NCBI RefSeq assembly: GCF_943590815.1
Contig: NZ_CALSBS010000006.1
Location: 1-64,000 of the forward strand
Length of the DNA: 64,000 nt
Direction of reading: 5' to 3'
Origin: Pseudocitrobacter vendiensis
Lineage (GTDB): Bacteria; Pseudomonadota; Gammaproteobacteria; Enterobacterales; Enterobacteriaceae
Made by a program: the position numbers and the translations under genes. This document shows, piece by piece, positions 48,595 to 58,346 of this stretch. Position 1 is the stretch's first letter, and each line of letters starts with the position of its first letter. The notes under the pieces were generated by a model. It saw only the letters and a list, made by a program, of their open reading frames with translations, had not been told where the DNA came from and did not search any database.

Positions 48595-51500
48595 TTATTC
48601 TCCGGCGGCCGGTTTTTCTGCTTTACCCGCCAGCATCGCCAGGAAGTCATAACGTTTTTGCAGATCGTCTGCCGCATCCTTCCAGAGCTGTTCTGCCACT
48701 TCCGGCTGCTGCGTATTAAGACGGCGGAAGCGCTGCTCGTTCATCAGCGTTTCATCCAGCGCCGCTGACGGCGGGCGAGAGTCCAGCATCAGCGGAATTT
48801 TGCCTTCATCGGCACGACGCGGGTCGAAACGGAACAGCGGCCAGAAACCGGATGCAGTCAGCTGACGCATCTGATCGTGGCTCAGAGCCAGGTCGTAACC
48901 GTGCTCTTCACACGGGCTATAGGCAATAATCAACGACGGCCCCGGATACGACTCCGCTTCCTGTATTGCTTTCACCGTCTGGTTAAGCTGCGCGCCCAGC
49001 GAAATTTGCGCCACGTAGACATGCCCGTACATCATCATGCTTACGCCAAGGTCTTTACGCGCTTTGCGCTTCCCGTGCTCGCCAAATTTCGTGACTGCGC
49101 CGAGCGGGGTGGCTTTCGAGGCCTGACCACCGGTGTTGGAGTAACACTGAGTGTCCAGCACCAGAATGTTGACGTTCTCGGTCAAGCTCATCACGTGATC
49201 CAGACCGCCAAAGCCAATATCATAGGCCCAACCGTCGCCGCCAATCAGCCAGACCGATTTCTCGACCAGCGCATCGGCGTCCGTCAGCAGCTCTTGCGCG
49301 CCGTCAACATTTGCCAGTGCCGCGCGAAGCTGAGCGACCTGTTCCCGGCGAACTTCCGGCGTGGCATCGGCGTGCAGCGCCTCATGCAGTTCTGCCGGAA
49401 TGTGCTCTGCAAAGACGTCCAGCAGACGCATCACGCGCTGGCGATGCTGGTCGACCGTCAGGCGGAAACCAAGGCCGAATTCGGCGTTATCTTCAAAAAG
49501 TGAGTTCGCCCATGCCGGGCCGCGACCATTAATATCGGTGGTGTACGGCGTAGAGGGCAGGTTCCCGCCATAGATTGAAGAACACCCGGTGGCGTTGGCA
49601 ATCAGCATACGGTCACCGTAAAGCTGGGTCAGTAACTTGATGTACGGCGTCTCACCGCAGCCGGAACAGGCACCAGAGTATTCGAACAGCGGGGTGATCA
49701 ACTGCGAAGTTCGGATGTCGATACGTTCCAGTTTGCTGCGGTCGATTTCTGGCAGGTCAAGGAAGAAGTCATAGTTCACTTTCTCTTCTTCCACATGCTC
49801 CAGCCGCGACATCATATTGATGGCTTTGATTTCCGGGTTCTGTCGGTCTTTGGCCGGGCAAACTTCGACGCACAAATTACAGCCAGTGCAATCTTCCGGC
49901 GCGACCTGCAGAACATATTTCTGACCGCGCATATCGCGGGATTTCACATCCAGCGAATGCAGTGAGGATGGCGCGTTTTCCATCGCTTCCGGAGAGACGA
50001 CTTTGGCACGAATAGCCGAGTGAGGGCAGGCGGCCACGCAGTGGTTGCACTGGGTACAGAGTTCCTCTTTCCAGATGGGGATCTCTTCGGCAATGTTGCG
50101 TTTTTCCCATTTGGTGGTGCCTACAGGCCAGGTACCATCCGGCGGCAGCGCAGAGACGGGCAGGGCATCGCCCAGGCCCGCCAGCATCGCGGCGGTGACG
50201 GTTTTCACAAAATCAGGCGCGGCGTCGGAAACGACCGGTGGGCGGTTCGGGCTGCTGGCAACCACAGGCTCTAGCGGTACTTCAAAAAGCAACTCGCGGG
50301 CCAGCGCCAACGCCTGCCAGTTACGCTCAACCAGATCCTGACCTTTGCTGCTGTAGCTTTTGGCAATCGCACCCTGCAATTCCATTAGCGCGCTATCGCC
50401 AGGCAGGATTTGTGTCAGATGGAAGAACGCCATCTGCATCACCGTGTTAATACGCGCTGCCAGACCGCATTCACGGGCGATTTTCGCGGCGTTAATCACA
50501 TAGAAACGTGCTTTTTTCTGATTCAGCACCGCCTGCACTTCCTGCGGCAGGCGCGCCCATACTTCATCCGCGTGATACGGTGTATTGAGCAGGAAAATAC
50601 CGCCAGGCTTGAGGCGTTCCGCCATCTGATACTTATCAATAAACTGTAGCTGGTGGCAGCCGACGAAATCGGCCTGAGCCACCAGGTAAGCTGAGCGAAT
50701 TGGCTCCTCGCTAACGCGCAAATGCGACACGGTCAGACCGCCGGCTTTTTTCGAGTCATAAACGAAATAACCCTGCGCAAACCACGGTGTCGAGTTACCG
50801 ATAATCTTAATATTATTTTTCGTCGCAGATACGCTGCCATCACTGCCGAGCCCGTAGAAGAGGGCTTCCAGTTTCGCGCGTGACGGCAGGCTGTTTTCCG
50901 GCAGCGGCAGCGACAGGTTAGTGACGTCGTCATAAATCCCGACTGTGAAGCGCGGTTTTGGTTTTGCCTGCGAGAGTTCGCTGAAAATGGCGAGCACACA
51001 TTCCGGCCCGAACTCTTTCGAGGAGAGACCGTAGCGGCCACCGATAACGCGCGGCAGCGTTTCGCGCTCGCCCTGATTAAAGGCTTCCGCCAGTGCGGTC
51101 ATCACGTCGAGGTAAAGCGGTTCGGCCTGTGCACCGGGTTCTTTTGTACGATCGAGCACCGCCACGCTACGCGCGCTTTCCGGCAGCGCCTGTAGCAGAT
51201 GTTGCGCTGAGAAAGGACGATACAGTCGTACTTTGAGTACGCCCACTTTCTCACCGCGCGTCAGCAGTTCATCGACAACTTCTTCGCAGGTGCCGATGGC
51301 GGAACCCATAATGACGATGACACGTTCCGCCTGGGGATGGCCGTAGTATTCAAACGGTTTGTATTCGCGACCGGTGGCATCAGCGAAGTCGCGCATGGTT
51401 TGCTCGACATGCGCGTAAACAGCGTTGTACCACGGATTAGTGGCTTCACGAGACTGGAAATAGGTGTCCGGATTGGCAGAGGTGCCACGGATAACCGGAT

Positions 51501-52122
51501 GTTCCGGGTTCAGCGCCCGGGCGCGGTGCGCGGCAATCTCTTCCTCTGGCATCAACGCACGAAGGGTGTCATCAGCCAGCGGCACAATCTTGTTAATTTC
51601 ATGCGACGTCCGAAAACCATCGAAGAAATGAATAAATGGAATGCGGCTCTTCAGCGTAGCGACATGGGAAATCAGCGCAAAATCCTGCGCTTCCTGTACG
51701 CTACCGGCGCACAGCATGGCACAACCGGTCTGTCGGACGGCCATCACGTCAGAGTGATCGCCAAAAATTGAAAGCGCGTGTGTGGCCACAGTACGCGCGG
51801 CGACGTGCAGCACAAACGGCGTTAACTGACCGGCCAGTTTGTACAGAGTTGGGATCATCAGCAGTAATCCCTGCGATGACGTGAAAGAGGTGGAGAGGGC
51901 GCCGGTCTGCAATGCGCCGTGCACGGCGCCGATGGCCCCGGCTTCAGACTGCATTTCGACCACGCGAGGCGTATCGCCCCACACGTTTTTCAGGCCGTTG
52001 CCTGCCCAGGCGTCAGCCTGTTCAGCCATCGTGGAACTGGGTGTAATGGGGTAAATCGCGATAACTTCGCTGGTGCGAAACGCGACGCTTGCTACTGCGC
52101 CATTACCATCAACTGTGATCAT
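48595..52122 (-). CDS. ydbK: Pyruvate:flavodoxin oxidoreductase YdbK (NifJ)
   Basis: A 1175-residue enzyme that oxidatively decarboxylates pyruvate to acetyl-CoA and reduces flavodoxin or ferredoxin. Domains in order: pyrimidine-binding N-domain (AIYPITPSSTMAEQAD, about 25), a middle domain, two 4Fe-4S clusters (CTQCNHCVAACP and CTGCNLCVEVCP, about 690-760), a further Cys site (SGACSGCGETP), and the TPP domain (GDGWAYDIGFGG). The start at 52122 (MITVDGNGAVAS) has AAGGTG upstream and gives the usual length. Confidence 0.96.
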   Translation of the reverse strand: MITVDGNGAVASVAFRTSEVIAIYPITPSSTMAEQADAWAGNGLKNVWGDTPRVVEMQSEAGAIGAVHGALQTGALSTSFTSSQGLLLMIPTLYKLAGQLTPFVLHVAARTVATHALSIFGDHSDVMAVRQTGCAMLCAGSVQEAQDFALISHVATLKSRIPFIHFFDGFRTSHEINKIVPLADDTLRALMPEEEIAAHRARALNPEHPVIRGTSANPDTYFQSREATNPWYNAVYAHVEQTMRDFADATGREYKPFEYYGHPQAERVIVIMGSAIGTCEEVVDELLTRGEKVGVLKVRLYRPFSAQHLLQALPESARSVAVLDRTKEPGAQAEPLYLDVMTALAEAFNQGERETLPRVIGGRYGLSSKEFGPECVLAIFSELSQAKPKPRFTVGIYDDVTNLSLPLPENSLPSRAKLEALFYGLGSDGSVSATKNNIKIIGNSTPWFAQGYFVYDSKKAGGLTVSHLRVSEEPIRSAYLVAQADFVGCHQLQFIDKYQMAERLKPGGIFLLNTPYHADEVWARLPQEVQAVLNQKKARFYVINAAKIARECGLAARINTVMQMAFFHLTQILPGDSALMELQGAIAKSYSSKGQDLVERNWQALALARELLFEVPLEPVVASSPNRPPVVSDAAPDFVKTVTAAMLAGLGDALPVSALPPDGTWPVGTTKWEKRNIAEEIPIWKEELCTQCNHCVAACPHSAIRAKVVSPEAMENAPSSLHSLDVKSRDMRGQKYVLQVAPEDCTGCNLCVEVCPAKDRQNPEIKAINMMSRLEHVEEEKVNYDFFLDLPEIDRSKLERIDIRTSQLITPLFEYSGACSGCGETPYIKLLTQLYGDRMLIANATGCSSIYGGNLPSTPYTTDINGRGPAWANSLFEDNAEFGLGFRLTVDQHRQRVMRLLDVFAEHIPAELHEALHADATPEVRREQVAQLRAALANVDGAQELLTDADALVEKSVWLIGGDGWAYDIGFGGLDHVMSLTENVNILVLDTQCYSNTGGQASKATPLGAVTKFGEHGKRKARKDLGVSMMMYGHVYVAQISLGAQLNQTVKAIQEAESYPGPSLIIAYSPCEEHGYDLALSHDQMRQLTASGFWPLFRFDPRRADEGKIPLMLDSRPPSAALDETLMNEQRFRRLNTQQPEVAEQLWKDAADDLQKRYDFLAMLAGKAEKPAAGE

Positions 52123-52448
52123 TGAGAACACCTTACATTGCGCAAAAAGACGCTCGGGGAAAAAATCCGCGAACCTGATTAACATCATTCTGTACGTCGT
52201 AAAGCCAGCAAAAATCCGCGACGTTACTGGGGATGATTTCTTATAAAGTCTAGCAAACGTCAGGCTTAATCATTTTTGCTTTTGTGTCCTTGATGCAGAG
52301 TAGTGACCCGCATCAGATGATTCTGGTCATAAAAATTGACAGAAAATGTTTCTGGAGCGCATAAATGCGCGTTCCCTCTCTCGACGGACCGGCTTCTGAT
52401 GCCTATGATGCATAGGTTTGCTAATTATTTTGCTACGGAGAGAGACAC
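52123..52448. promoter_or_regulatory. Divergent promoter region ydbK-ydbJ
   Basis: About 326 bases without a supported gene, between two outward-reading genes. A short palindrome, CCTATG-ATG-CATAGG, lies at 52402-52416 upstream of ydbJ. GGAG at 52437-52440 is the ydbJ ribosome binding site. I cannot place the promoters with certainty. Confidence 0.4.
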
Positions 52449-52715
52449 ATGCGAGCAGCGTTTTTCGTGGGGTGTGCTGCCTTATTATTGTCGGCGTGCA
52501 GCAGTGAGCCCGTTCAGCAGGCTACCGCCGCACACGTTTCACCAGGAATGAGAGCAGCCATGTCCAATTCCGGGCAAGCTAACTGCGCCATGATTGGCGG
52601 CTCACTTTCTGTAGCCAGACAGCTCGACGGTTCCAGTATCGGCATGTGTGCGTTACCTAACGGTAAACGTTGCAGCGAGCAATCCCTCGCCGTCGGAAGC
52701 TGTGGGAATTACTAA
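52449..52715 (+). CDS. ydbJ: DUF333 lipoprotein YdbJ
   Basis: An 88-residue lipoprotein with lipobox LLSAC (Cys about 17), a short linker and a DUF333 domain (NCAMIGGSLSVARQLDGSSIGMCALPNG, about 45-72) with paired Cys residues likely forming disulfides in the periplasm. Closely resembles E. coli YdbJ. Function unknown. Confidence 0.93.
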   Translation: MRAAFFVGCAALLLSACSSEPVQQATAAHVSPGMRAAMSNSGQANCAMIGGSLSVARQLDGSSIGMCALPNGKRCSEQSLAVGSCGNY

Positions 52716-52720
52716 CCCGG

Positions 52721-53161
52721 TTAATTTACCAGGTCAGACTTTTTATAAATCAGCGTATGCTGCGCCGTGGCCAGGGTCAATTGCGACTCGGTCAAATCAA
52801 CCTGTGCGCCTTGTGAAAGCATAGTGCTGATTGTTTTATCCAGTTCGTTAAGCTGCGGGTCGGTGCAGAGCTTGCGCGTCATCGCCAGTTCTTTAACTTT
52901 CAGCTCACCGTCAGACACACGGCCCGTACCATTGAACTGGTTACACATATTGCCCGAAACGTGCAACTGATGAATGATCCCCGTTTGCTGGCCGAAGCTG
53001 AGTTCCAGTGGCGTTTTACTGTTCGTTAACGCTTTGCCATCCACGCTTTCCAGTACAAAGCGATGGTGCTGAAGTTGTTCCGCGCCCGTCGAGACTTTGC
53101 TGTTGTAGACACATCCCGCCAGCAGTGCAACGGCTGCTACCAGGTAGACCTTTCTGTTCAT
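52721..53161 (-). CDS. hslJ: Heat-inducible lipoprotein HslJ
   Basis: A 146-residue protein with a lipoprotein signal (LLAGC, Cys about 16) and a META/DUF306 domain (LQHHRFVLESVDGKAL, then NMCNQFNGTG and a late LATAQHTLIYK). In E. coli it is induced by heat and affects novobiocin resistance. The start at 53161 (MNRKVYLV) was chosen because it gives the signal peptide at the very N-terminus. In E. coli ldhA is next; here about 10 kb intervene. Confidence 0.92.
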   Translation of the reverse strand: MNRKVYLVAAVALLAGCVYNSKVSTGAEQLQHHRFVLESVDGKALTNSKTPLELSFGQQTGIIHQLHVSGNMCNQFNGTGRVSDGELKVKELAMTRKLCTDPQLNELDKTISTMLSQGAQVDLTESQLTLATAQHTLIYKKSDLVN

Positions 53162-53265
53162 TAGTATCCCCGAGAGATTATTCACCCAATCAATGTTTCT
53201 GGAGTGTAACTTTACAACCAACAGAGTCTGTGGGGATTATCTGAAAGTGCTTCGTGAAAGTCTTA

Positions 53266-53295
53266 TGCGGGCATTCGTATCACCTTATGCCCGCA
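53266..53295. terminator. Hairpin between the sugar cluster and hslJ
   Basis: TGCGGGCAT and ATGCCCGCA form a perfect 9-bp stem with a 12-base loop just after the ATPase gene. The T-run is poor, so it may attenuate read-through into hslJ without being a strong terminator. Confidence 0.45.
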
Positions 53296-53305
53296 GACAA
53301 AAAGT

Positions 53306-54376
53306 TTAGCGGTCGGCGACTCTTTTCCCAAGCGCATCAAAAAGATGGAGGTGTGATTCCTGCACGCTGAGCGTGAGGGTTGTGCCCGGAGTGAAGCTCA
53401 ACTGCTGGAACGATTTCAGACAAAGTGAATGTCCGTTAAGGTCCATCCACACCAGCGTGGAATCCCCCTGAAGTTCACAAAGCCGCGTTTGTGCCGTCAA
53501 TGAGAAATCGCCCGCCTGCTGATACTGGATGTGTTCCGGACGAATCGCGACAAACACTTTATCACCTTCGCTAACCCCTGTTAGCGGCTGAGAAAGGGGG
53601 AAGGTGATCGTGTCTGCTATATGCAATGCCCCTTCGCGCCAGACGGCCGGCAGAATATTGATTTTAGGCGTGCCGATAAACTCCGCGACAAACAGGTTTG
53701 CCGGATGATTGTAGAGCTCCAGGGGCGTACCAACCTGCTCAATTTTCCCCTTATATAACACCACAATTCGGTCTGCGAGGGTCATTGCTTCAACCTGATC
53801 GTGCGTTACATAGATCATGGTATTTTGCAGGGTATTATGCAGTTGCTGAATCTCCTGGCGCATCTCGACACGCAGTGCGGCATCCAGGTTGGAGAGCGGT
53901 TCGTCAAACAGAAAGAGCTCAGGCTGCTGGACAATGGAGCGGCCAATTGCCACTCGCTGGCGCTGACCGCCTGACAAATTTTGCGGTAAACGTTCGAGCA
54001 TTTCATCAAGCTTAAGCATTGTCGCCGCATGGGTGATGCGTTTATCGATTTCATCGGCCGGCGTGCGCAGATTGCGCAAACCAAAAGACAGGTTTTCTTT
54101 CACCGTCATATGTGGGTAAAGTGCGTATGACTGGAATACCATCGACAGATTGCGCTTGCCAGCGGCGACGTCCGTAACATCGCGATCGCCCATTTTAAGT
54201 GTGCCGCCATCGGGCGACTCCAGCCCGGCGATAATGCGCAGCAGGGTTGATTTCCCGCATCCTGACGGCCCCACCAGCACGATGAATTCCCCGGACGCGA
54301 TCTCCAGCGACAGATTTTCAATAATGGTGCTTTTATCATAAACCTTGTGAATATTTTTCAGGCTCAGCGCGGTCAT
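53306..54376 (-). CDS. Sugar ABC transporter ATP-binding protein (MalK/UgpC type)
   Basis: A 356-residue ATPase with Walker A GPSGCGKST (about 37-45), signature LSGGQRQRVAIGRS (about 132-145), Walker B LFLFDEPLSNLDA and a C-terminal regulatory domain (about 235-350). It should power the permease pair encoded across the divergent promoter. It overlaps the mutase gene by 4 bases (ATGA). It is a paralogue of YcjV in the same window. Confidence 0.92.
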   Translation of the reverse strand: MTALSLKNIHKVYDKSTIIENLSLEIASGEFIVLVGPSGCGKSTLLRIIAGLESPDGGTLKMGDRDVTDVAAGKRNLSMVFQSYALYPHMTVKENLSFGLRNLRTPADEIDKRITHAATMLKLDEMLERLPQNLSGGQRQRVAIGRSIVQQPELFLFDEPLSNLDAALRVEMRQEIQQLHNTLQNTMIYVTHDQVEAMTLADRIVVLYKGKIEQVGTPLELYNHPANLFVAEFIGTPKINILPAVWREGALHIADTITFPLSQPLTGVSEGDKVFVAIRPEHIQYQQAGDFSLTAQTRLCELQGDSTLVWMDLNGHSLCLKSFQQLSFTPGTTLTLSVQESHLHLFDALGKRVADR

Positions 54377-55761
54377 AGCGTCTCCTTGTCATTTCGATGC
54401 GCGGCAATCAGGGTGAGGAGTTCATCAGTTTTATCCGCCAGCAGGGCAACACTGGCGCGGGTTTCCACATTCAACCGTAACAGCGGTTCGGTGTTGGAGG
54501 CGCGCAGATTAAAGCGCCAGTCGGTAAAATCGAGACTCAGTCCGTCGCAGTCGTCGCGCTGTGCTTTTTCATGCTGATAGTGCTGCGCCACGCAGGCCAT
54601 CACATGCGCGGGATCGGCAACGGTCATGTTCAATTCGCCAGATACCGGAAAACGCGCCTGCGCCAGCGTCACTAAAGAGGATAGGGTGCACGTATCCTGG
54701 CCGATAATTTGCAGCATCAGCACTAGCGGGATCATGCCGCTGTCGCAGTAGCCAAAATCACGGAAATAGTGATGACCGCTCATTTCGCCGCCGTATACCG
54801 CGTCTTCCTCACGCATCCGGGCTTTGATAAACGCATGACCGGTTTTGCAGATTATCGGTTTCCCGCCAGACTGGGCGACCCTCTCCAGCGTGTTCCAGGT
54901 CAGTCGCGGGTCCAGGAGGATGGTTTCTCCTGATACCTGCCGGAGAAAATGCCCGGCGAACAAGCCCACGAGATAGTAACTTTCGACAAATTCGCCGCGC
55001 TCGTCGAAGAAGAAGCAGCGGTCAAAATCGCCGTCCCAGGCAACGCCAAAATCGGCGTGATGATCAATGACCGCCTGACGGGTGGCCTGACGATTTTCGG
55101 CCAGCATCGGGTTAGGGATGCCCGCCGGGAAGGTACCATCCGGCTGGTGATGTATGCGGATAAACTCGACGTTAATCCCCCGTGATTTCAACCCGGCGTC
55201 CAGCGCATCCAGCGCCGGGCCAGCGGTACCATGCCCGGCATTCACCACAATGCGTAACGGGCGAATCGGCGCATGATGCATAAATCGCAGCAGGCAGGCG
55301 ACCCATGCCGGACGATTATCGTAGTGAATTACCTGGCCGCGATGGACGGTGGGGGGGAACTGATTCTTTTCGGCCAACGCTTTCACTTCCAGCAATCCAT
55401 TATCATTACTGACCGGCCGCGCTTCTTCGCGCACCAGCTTCATACCGTTGTAGTTGGCTGGATTGTGGCTGGCGGTGACCTGAATACCGCCGTCCGCGCG
55501 CAGTTCGCGAGTGGCGAAGTAGATCTCTGCTGTGCCGCTCAGGCCAATATCTATTACATCGACGCCACTGGCGGTCAGCCCATCGATCAGGGCGTTTTTC
55601 AATGTTTCAGAACTCAGGCGGATATCGGCACCGACCACGACCCGGCGCGGATGCAGCCACGCCGCCCAGGCGCGGCCAATGCGAAAAGCGATTTCCGGGG
55701 TCAGATTGACGCCCACTTCGCCACGAATGTCATAGGCTTTAAAACAAGTTAGTTCGTCCAT
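54373..55761 (-). CDS. Phosphomannomutase (CpsG/ManB-like)
   Basis: A 462-residue alpha-D-phosphohexomutase. The phosphoserine loop is TASHNP (Ser about 98), the metal loop DGDFDRCFF, the sugar-binding loop GGEMSGHH, and the C-terminal phosphate loop RASNTEP. The opening LTCFKAYDIRG is that of CpsG/ManB phosphomannomutases. It interconverts mannose 1-phosphate and mannose 6-phosphate, and some members also act on glucose. Next to a GH130 gene it would route mannose 1-phosphate towards fructose 6-phosphate through ManA encoded elsewhere. It is not within a capsule or O-antigen locus. Confidence 0.88.
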   Translation of the reverse strand: MDELTCFKAYDIRGEVGVNLTPEIAFRIGRAWAAWLHPRRVVVGADIRLSSETLKNALIDGLTASGVDVIDIGLSGTAEIYFATRELRADGGIQVTASHNPANYNGMKLVREEARPVSNDNGLLEVKALAEKNQFPPTVHRGQVIHYDNRPAWVACLLRFMHHAPIRPLRIVVNAGHGTAGPALDALDAGLKSRGINVEFIRIHHQPDGTFPAGIPNPMLAENRQATRQAVIDHHADFGVAWDGDFDRCFFFDERGEFVESYYLVGLFAGHFLRQVSGETILLDPRLTWNTLERVAQSGGKPIICKTGHAFIKARMREEDAVYGGEMSGHHYFRDFGYCDSGMIPLVLMLQIIGQDTCTLSSLVTLAQARFPVSGELNMTVADPAHVMACVAQHYQHEKAQRDDCDGLSLDFTDWRFNLRASNTEPLLRLNVETRASVALLADKTDELLTLIAAHRNDKETL

Positions 55762-55787
55762 AATCTACTCTTCGGTTTACTGAATTC

Positions 55788-56843
55788 TCAGGCCGATTCC
55801 CGGATGACGAGCTGCCTTGGCAGTTCATAATGGGTAACGGGCCCGGTGTTTAAAAGTAATTCCACAGCGATTTCCCCTTTGCGCTCTGCGTTTTGCGCAA
55901 TGGTGGTTAGCCCTACGCCATCAACGTCGACCGCCAGATTATCGAACCCGGTAACGGCGACTTGTTGAGGCACTGCCAGCCCGGCGCGATGGCAATAACG
56001 AAGGGCGCCGACGGCAAAGCGGTCAGAAAGGCATATCAGAGCGGTAATGTCAGGGTGAGCGGTGAGGAGCGCCTGTGCAGCGGTTTCCCCGTGATCTTCA
56101 TCGTGGCGAGTTTCATATAGCCAGCAGCGATCAACATTCACGTCATTGGCCAGAAAAGCGTCGCGGCAGGCGTTAACGCGGGTCAGCATCAGGGTGTTAT
56201 CGCCCGTGATGGGCTCCCTGAGGGAGCGCATTCCGAGGGCATTTGCCTGTGATGCGAAGGCGATAATGCCAAAGCGACGATGTCCTTTGCCCAACAGATA
56301 GTGGGCGACGTCGTGCATCGCCCCCGCGTTGTCGATAGACACGCTGCTGTAACCCGGAAACTGGAAATCTAGCGTGACCACGCGTTGGCCGCGAACCAGG
56401 ATCTGCTGGATGACATCTGCGCTGTTGTGGGTGGCATTGAGGATGTAGCCATCAACCAGTGCGGTGAGCGAGGCGGTTCCGGTTTGCTGCGATTTACGCA
56501 GAGGAATTAACGCCAGATTGACGTCCTGTGCCTCGCAGCGCGAAGCGATGCCACGCATCAGCGCGATGTCATGGGGATCGATAAACACATAGCTCATTGA
56601 GTCATTAAAAATGACGCCAATGGTGTTGGCTTTCCCGGTACGCAGTGCGCGTGCCAGTTTGTCCGGACCCTGAAAACCAATTTCATTGGCATAACGTAAA
56701 ATGTGTTCGCGTAATTCAGGCGACAATTTTTCCGGATTATTCCATGCATTAGAAACCGTGGTGTGCGAGACGCCTAATACCATTGCCAATGATTTGATGG
56801 TAATGCGTGGTGTATTATTTTTATCACGTGGATTTATTTTCAT
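55788..56843 (-). CDS. LacI-family regulator of the mannoside cluster
   Basis: A 351-residue LacI/GalR regulator with helix-turn-helix around residues 15-36 (IKSLAMVLGVSHTTVSNAW), hinge near 58-66 (DKLARALRTG) and a sugar-binding C-domain (about 72-345). It is divergent from the importer genes, with two identical palindromes in the gap. It most likely represses both arms until an imported sugar binds. Confidence 0.9.
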   Translation of the reverse strand: MKINPRDKNNTPRITIKSLAMVLGVSHTTVSNAWNNPEKLSPELREHILRYANEIGFQGPDKLARALRTGKANTIGVIFNDSMSYVFIDPHDIALMRGIASRCEAQDVNLALIPLRKSQQTGTASLTALVDGYILNATHNSADVIQQILVRGQRVVTLDFQFPGYSSVSIDNAGAMHDVAHYLLGKGHRRFGIIAFASQANALGMRSLREPITGDNTLMLTRVNACRDAFLANDVNVDRCWLYETRHDEDHGETAAQALLTAHPDITALICLSDRFAVGALRYCHRAGLAVPQQVAVTGFDNLAVDVDGVGLTTIAQNAERKGEIAVELLLNTGPVTHYELPRQLVIRESA

Positions 56844-56918
56844 CTGATAATCTATATTTTTTATTTATATATTCTCTTGGTGAATGTTTTTGTGTTTTTT
56901 AAATTCAACTGGCGCTGA

Positions 56919-56932
56919 GTTTAACGTTAAAC
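56919..56932. promoter_or_regulatory. LacI-type operator 1
   Basis: GTTTAACGTTAAAC is a perfect 14-base palindrome with a central CG, as LacI-family operators have. It is followed by AAAAATAG. Confidence 0.75.
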
Positions 56933-56951
56933 AAAAATAGTTTTGTGATGT

Positions 56952-56965
56952 GTTTAACGTTAAAC
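56952..56965. promoter_or_regulatory. LacI-type operator 2
   Basis: An identical GTTTAACGTTAAAC, also followed by AAAAA. Its centre is 33 bases from that of operator 1, about three helical turns, so two dimers would sit on the same face of the DNA. Confidence 0.75.
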
Positions 56966-57050
56966 AAAAAAGCAGGGTGCTAATTTACGCTCCATTCAAA
57001 AGCAGCTTTCAATGATTTAATTGTCCTTTCTATGGAAGAGGAGAGATAAA

Positions 57051-58337
57051 GTGAAGACCGCAATGATTGCTAAATTAACGGCATCAGCATTACTGATGCT
57101 TTCACTGTCTGGTTGTGGCCCAGATGAAAAACCGGCGGATGAAACGGCGAAAACGCCAATTAAAATGTGGGTGGCGCCGAATGAGAATGAAGAAGCTTTC
57201 TGGAATACGATGGTAAAAGAGTGGAATAAAGATCCGTCACATACCCCCGTCGAATTCACCACTATTCCTGCGGCAAATAGTTCCGAAGAAGCCATAATGA
57301 ATGCGCTGGCATCCGGAACGGAACCTGATTTATCCAGCAATATCTTTATCGGTTTCGCGAGCCAGCTCGATGAAATTGGCCAAACTGAAGACCTGTCGAA
57401 AATGCCGGGTTACGATGAGCTGATTAAAAATCGTCAAATGACAAATATTATTCCTGCGTGGAAACTAAACGGCAAACAGACCGTGTTGCCGATTTATGTT
57501 AACCCCATCGTTTGGTGGTGGCGCGGTGATTTGCTCAAGCAATACGGTTTTGACCATGTGCCTACGCGCTACGATGAACTCTACCAACTGGCGGAAAAAC
57601 GCGCGCAGGATAACAACGGCTACACCATCCAGCTCACCGCCGGGAAAAACTGGTGGGAGCGCTGGTTCGATCTCATCCCGCTGTACTATGCGCAGAGCAA
57701 TGGACAATCCTATATTATTGATAATAAAGCGCAGTTTAACGACCCTTCGGGGTTGTCTGTACTGACGTTTATGGGAAAAGTCTTCAACAGCAAATGGAGT
57801 AGCTACGACTTCACCTCTGCAGACGATCCGCTGGCAAGCGGGCAGGTGCTGGCTTCCGCGCGTGGCCCTTGGGATCTTGCCCGTTATCGTAAGCAGTATC
57901 CGGAAGTGCTGAAATCCATTCAGATTGGCCCTATGCTGACGGAAAAAGGTTCCGCGCATCCGTACACCTTTGGCGACAGTAAAGGAATGGTTATCTTCAA
58001 TTCCAGTAAGCACAAAGCTGAAGCCTGGGCATTTATGCAATGGGTGTTCAGCAATGCCGAACATGACCGTACCTGGCTTGAGCTGACCGGGATGCCGCCA
58101 GCGCGTGCCGACCTGCTCAGCAACCCAACCTTTGTCAGCTACTTTGATAAAAATCCGCTGGAAAAAGAGATAGCGTCGTATGTTGATGTTGCGCTGCCAC
58201 CGGTCGCTACCACGCAAACCACGGAAATTCAGCGCAGCATGACGCAAATGCTGGAAGAAGTGATTTTCAAAAATACCGATCCCGTTAAAGCGCTTGAGCA
58301 ATCATCCCAGGAAATTAACACCCTACTGGCGAAATAA
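57051..58337 (+). CDS. Sugar ABC transporter substrate-binding lipoprotein
   Basis: A 428-residue family-1 solute-binding protein. The start is GTG at 57051, with AGGAGA 6 bases upstream; the lipobox is LSLSGC (Cys about 22). The body shows typical sugar-binding features, with many Trp and Tyr residues that could stack on sugar rings (NPIVWWWRGD, NWWERWFD). First gene of the plus-strand operon. It probably binds the oligosaccharide processed by the GH130 and GH13 enzymes. Confidence 0.9.
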   Translation: MKTAMIAKLTASALLMLSLSGCGPDEKPADETAKTPIKMWVAPNENEEAFWNTMVKEWNKDPSHTPVEFTTIPAANSSEEAIMNALASGTEPDLSSNIFIGFASQLDEIGQTEDLSKMPGYDELIKNRQMTNIIPAWKLNGKQTVLPIYVNPIVWWWRGDLLKQYGFDHVPTRYDELYQLAEKRAQDNNGYTIQLTAGKNWWERWFDLIPLYYAQSNGQSYIIDNKAQFNDPSGLSVLTFMGKVFNSKWSSYDFTSADDPLASGQVLASARGPWDLARYRKQYPEVLKSIQIGPMLTEKGSAHPYTFGDSKGMVIFNSSKHKAEAWAFMQWVFSNAEHDRTWLELTGMPPARADLLSNPTFVSYFDKNPLEKEIASYVDVALPPVATTQTTEIQRSMTQMLEEVIFKNTDPVKALEQSSQEINTLLAK

Positions 58338-58346
58338 GGGGAAATA

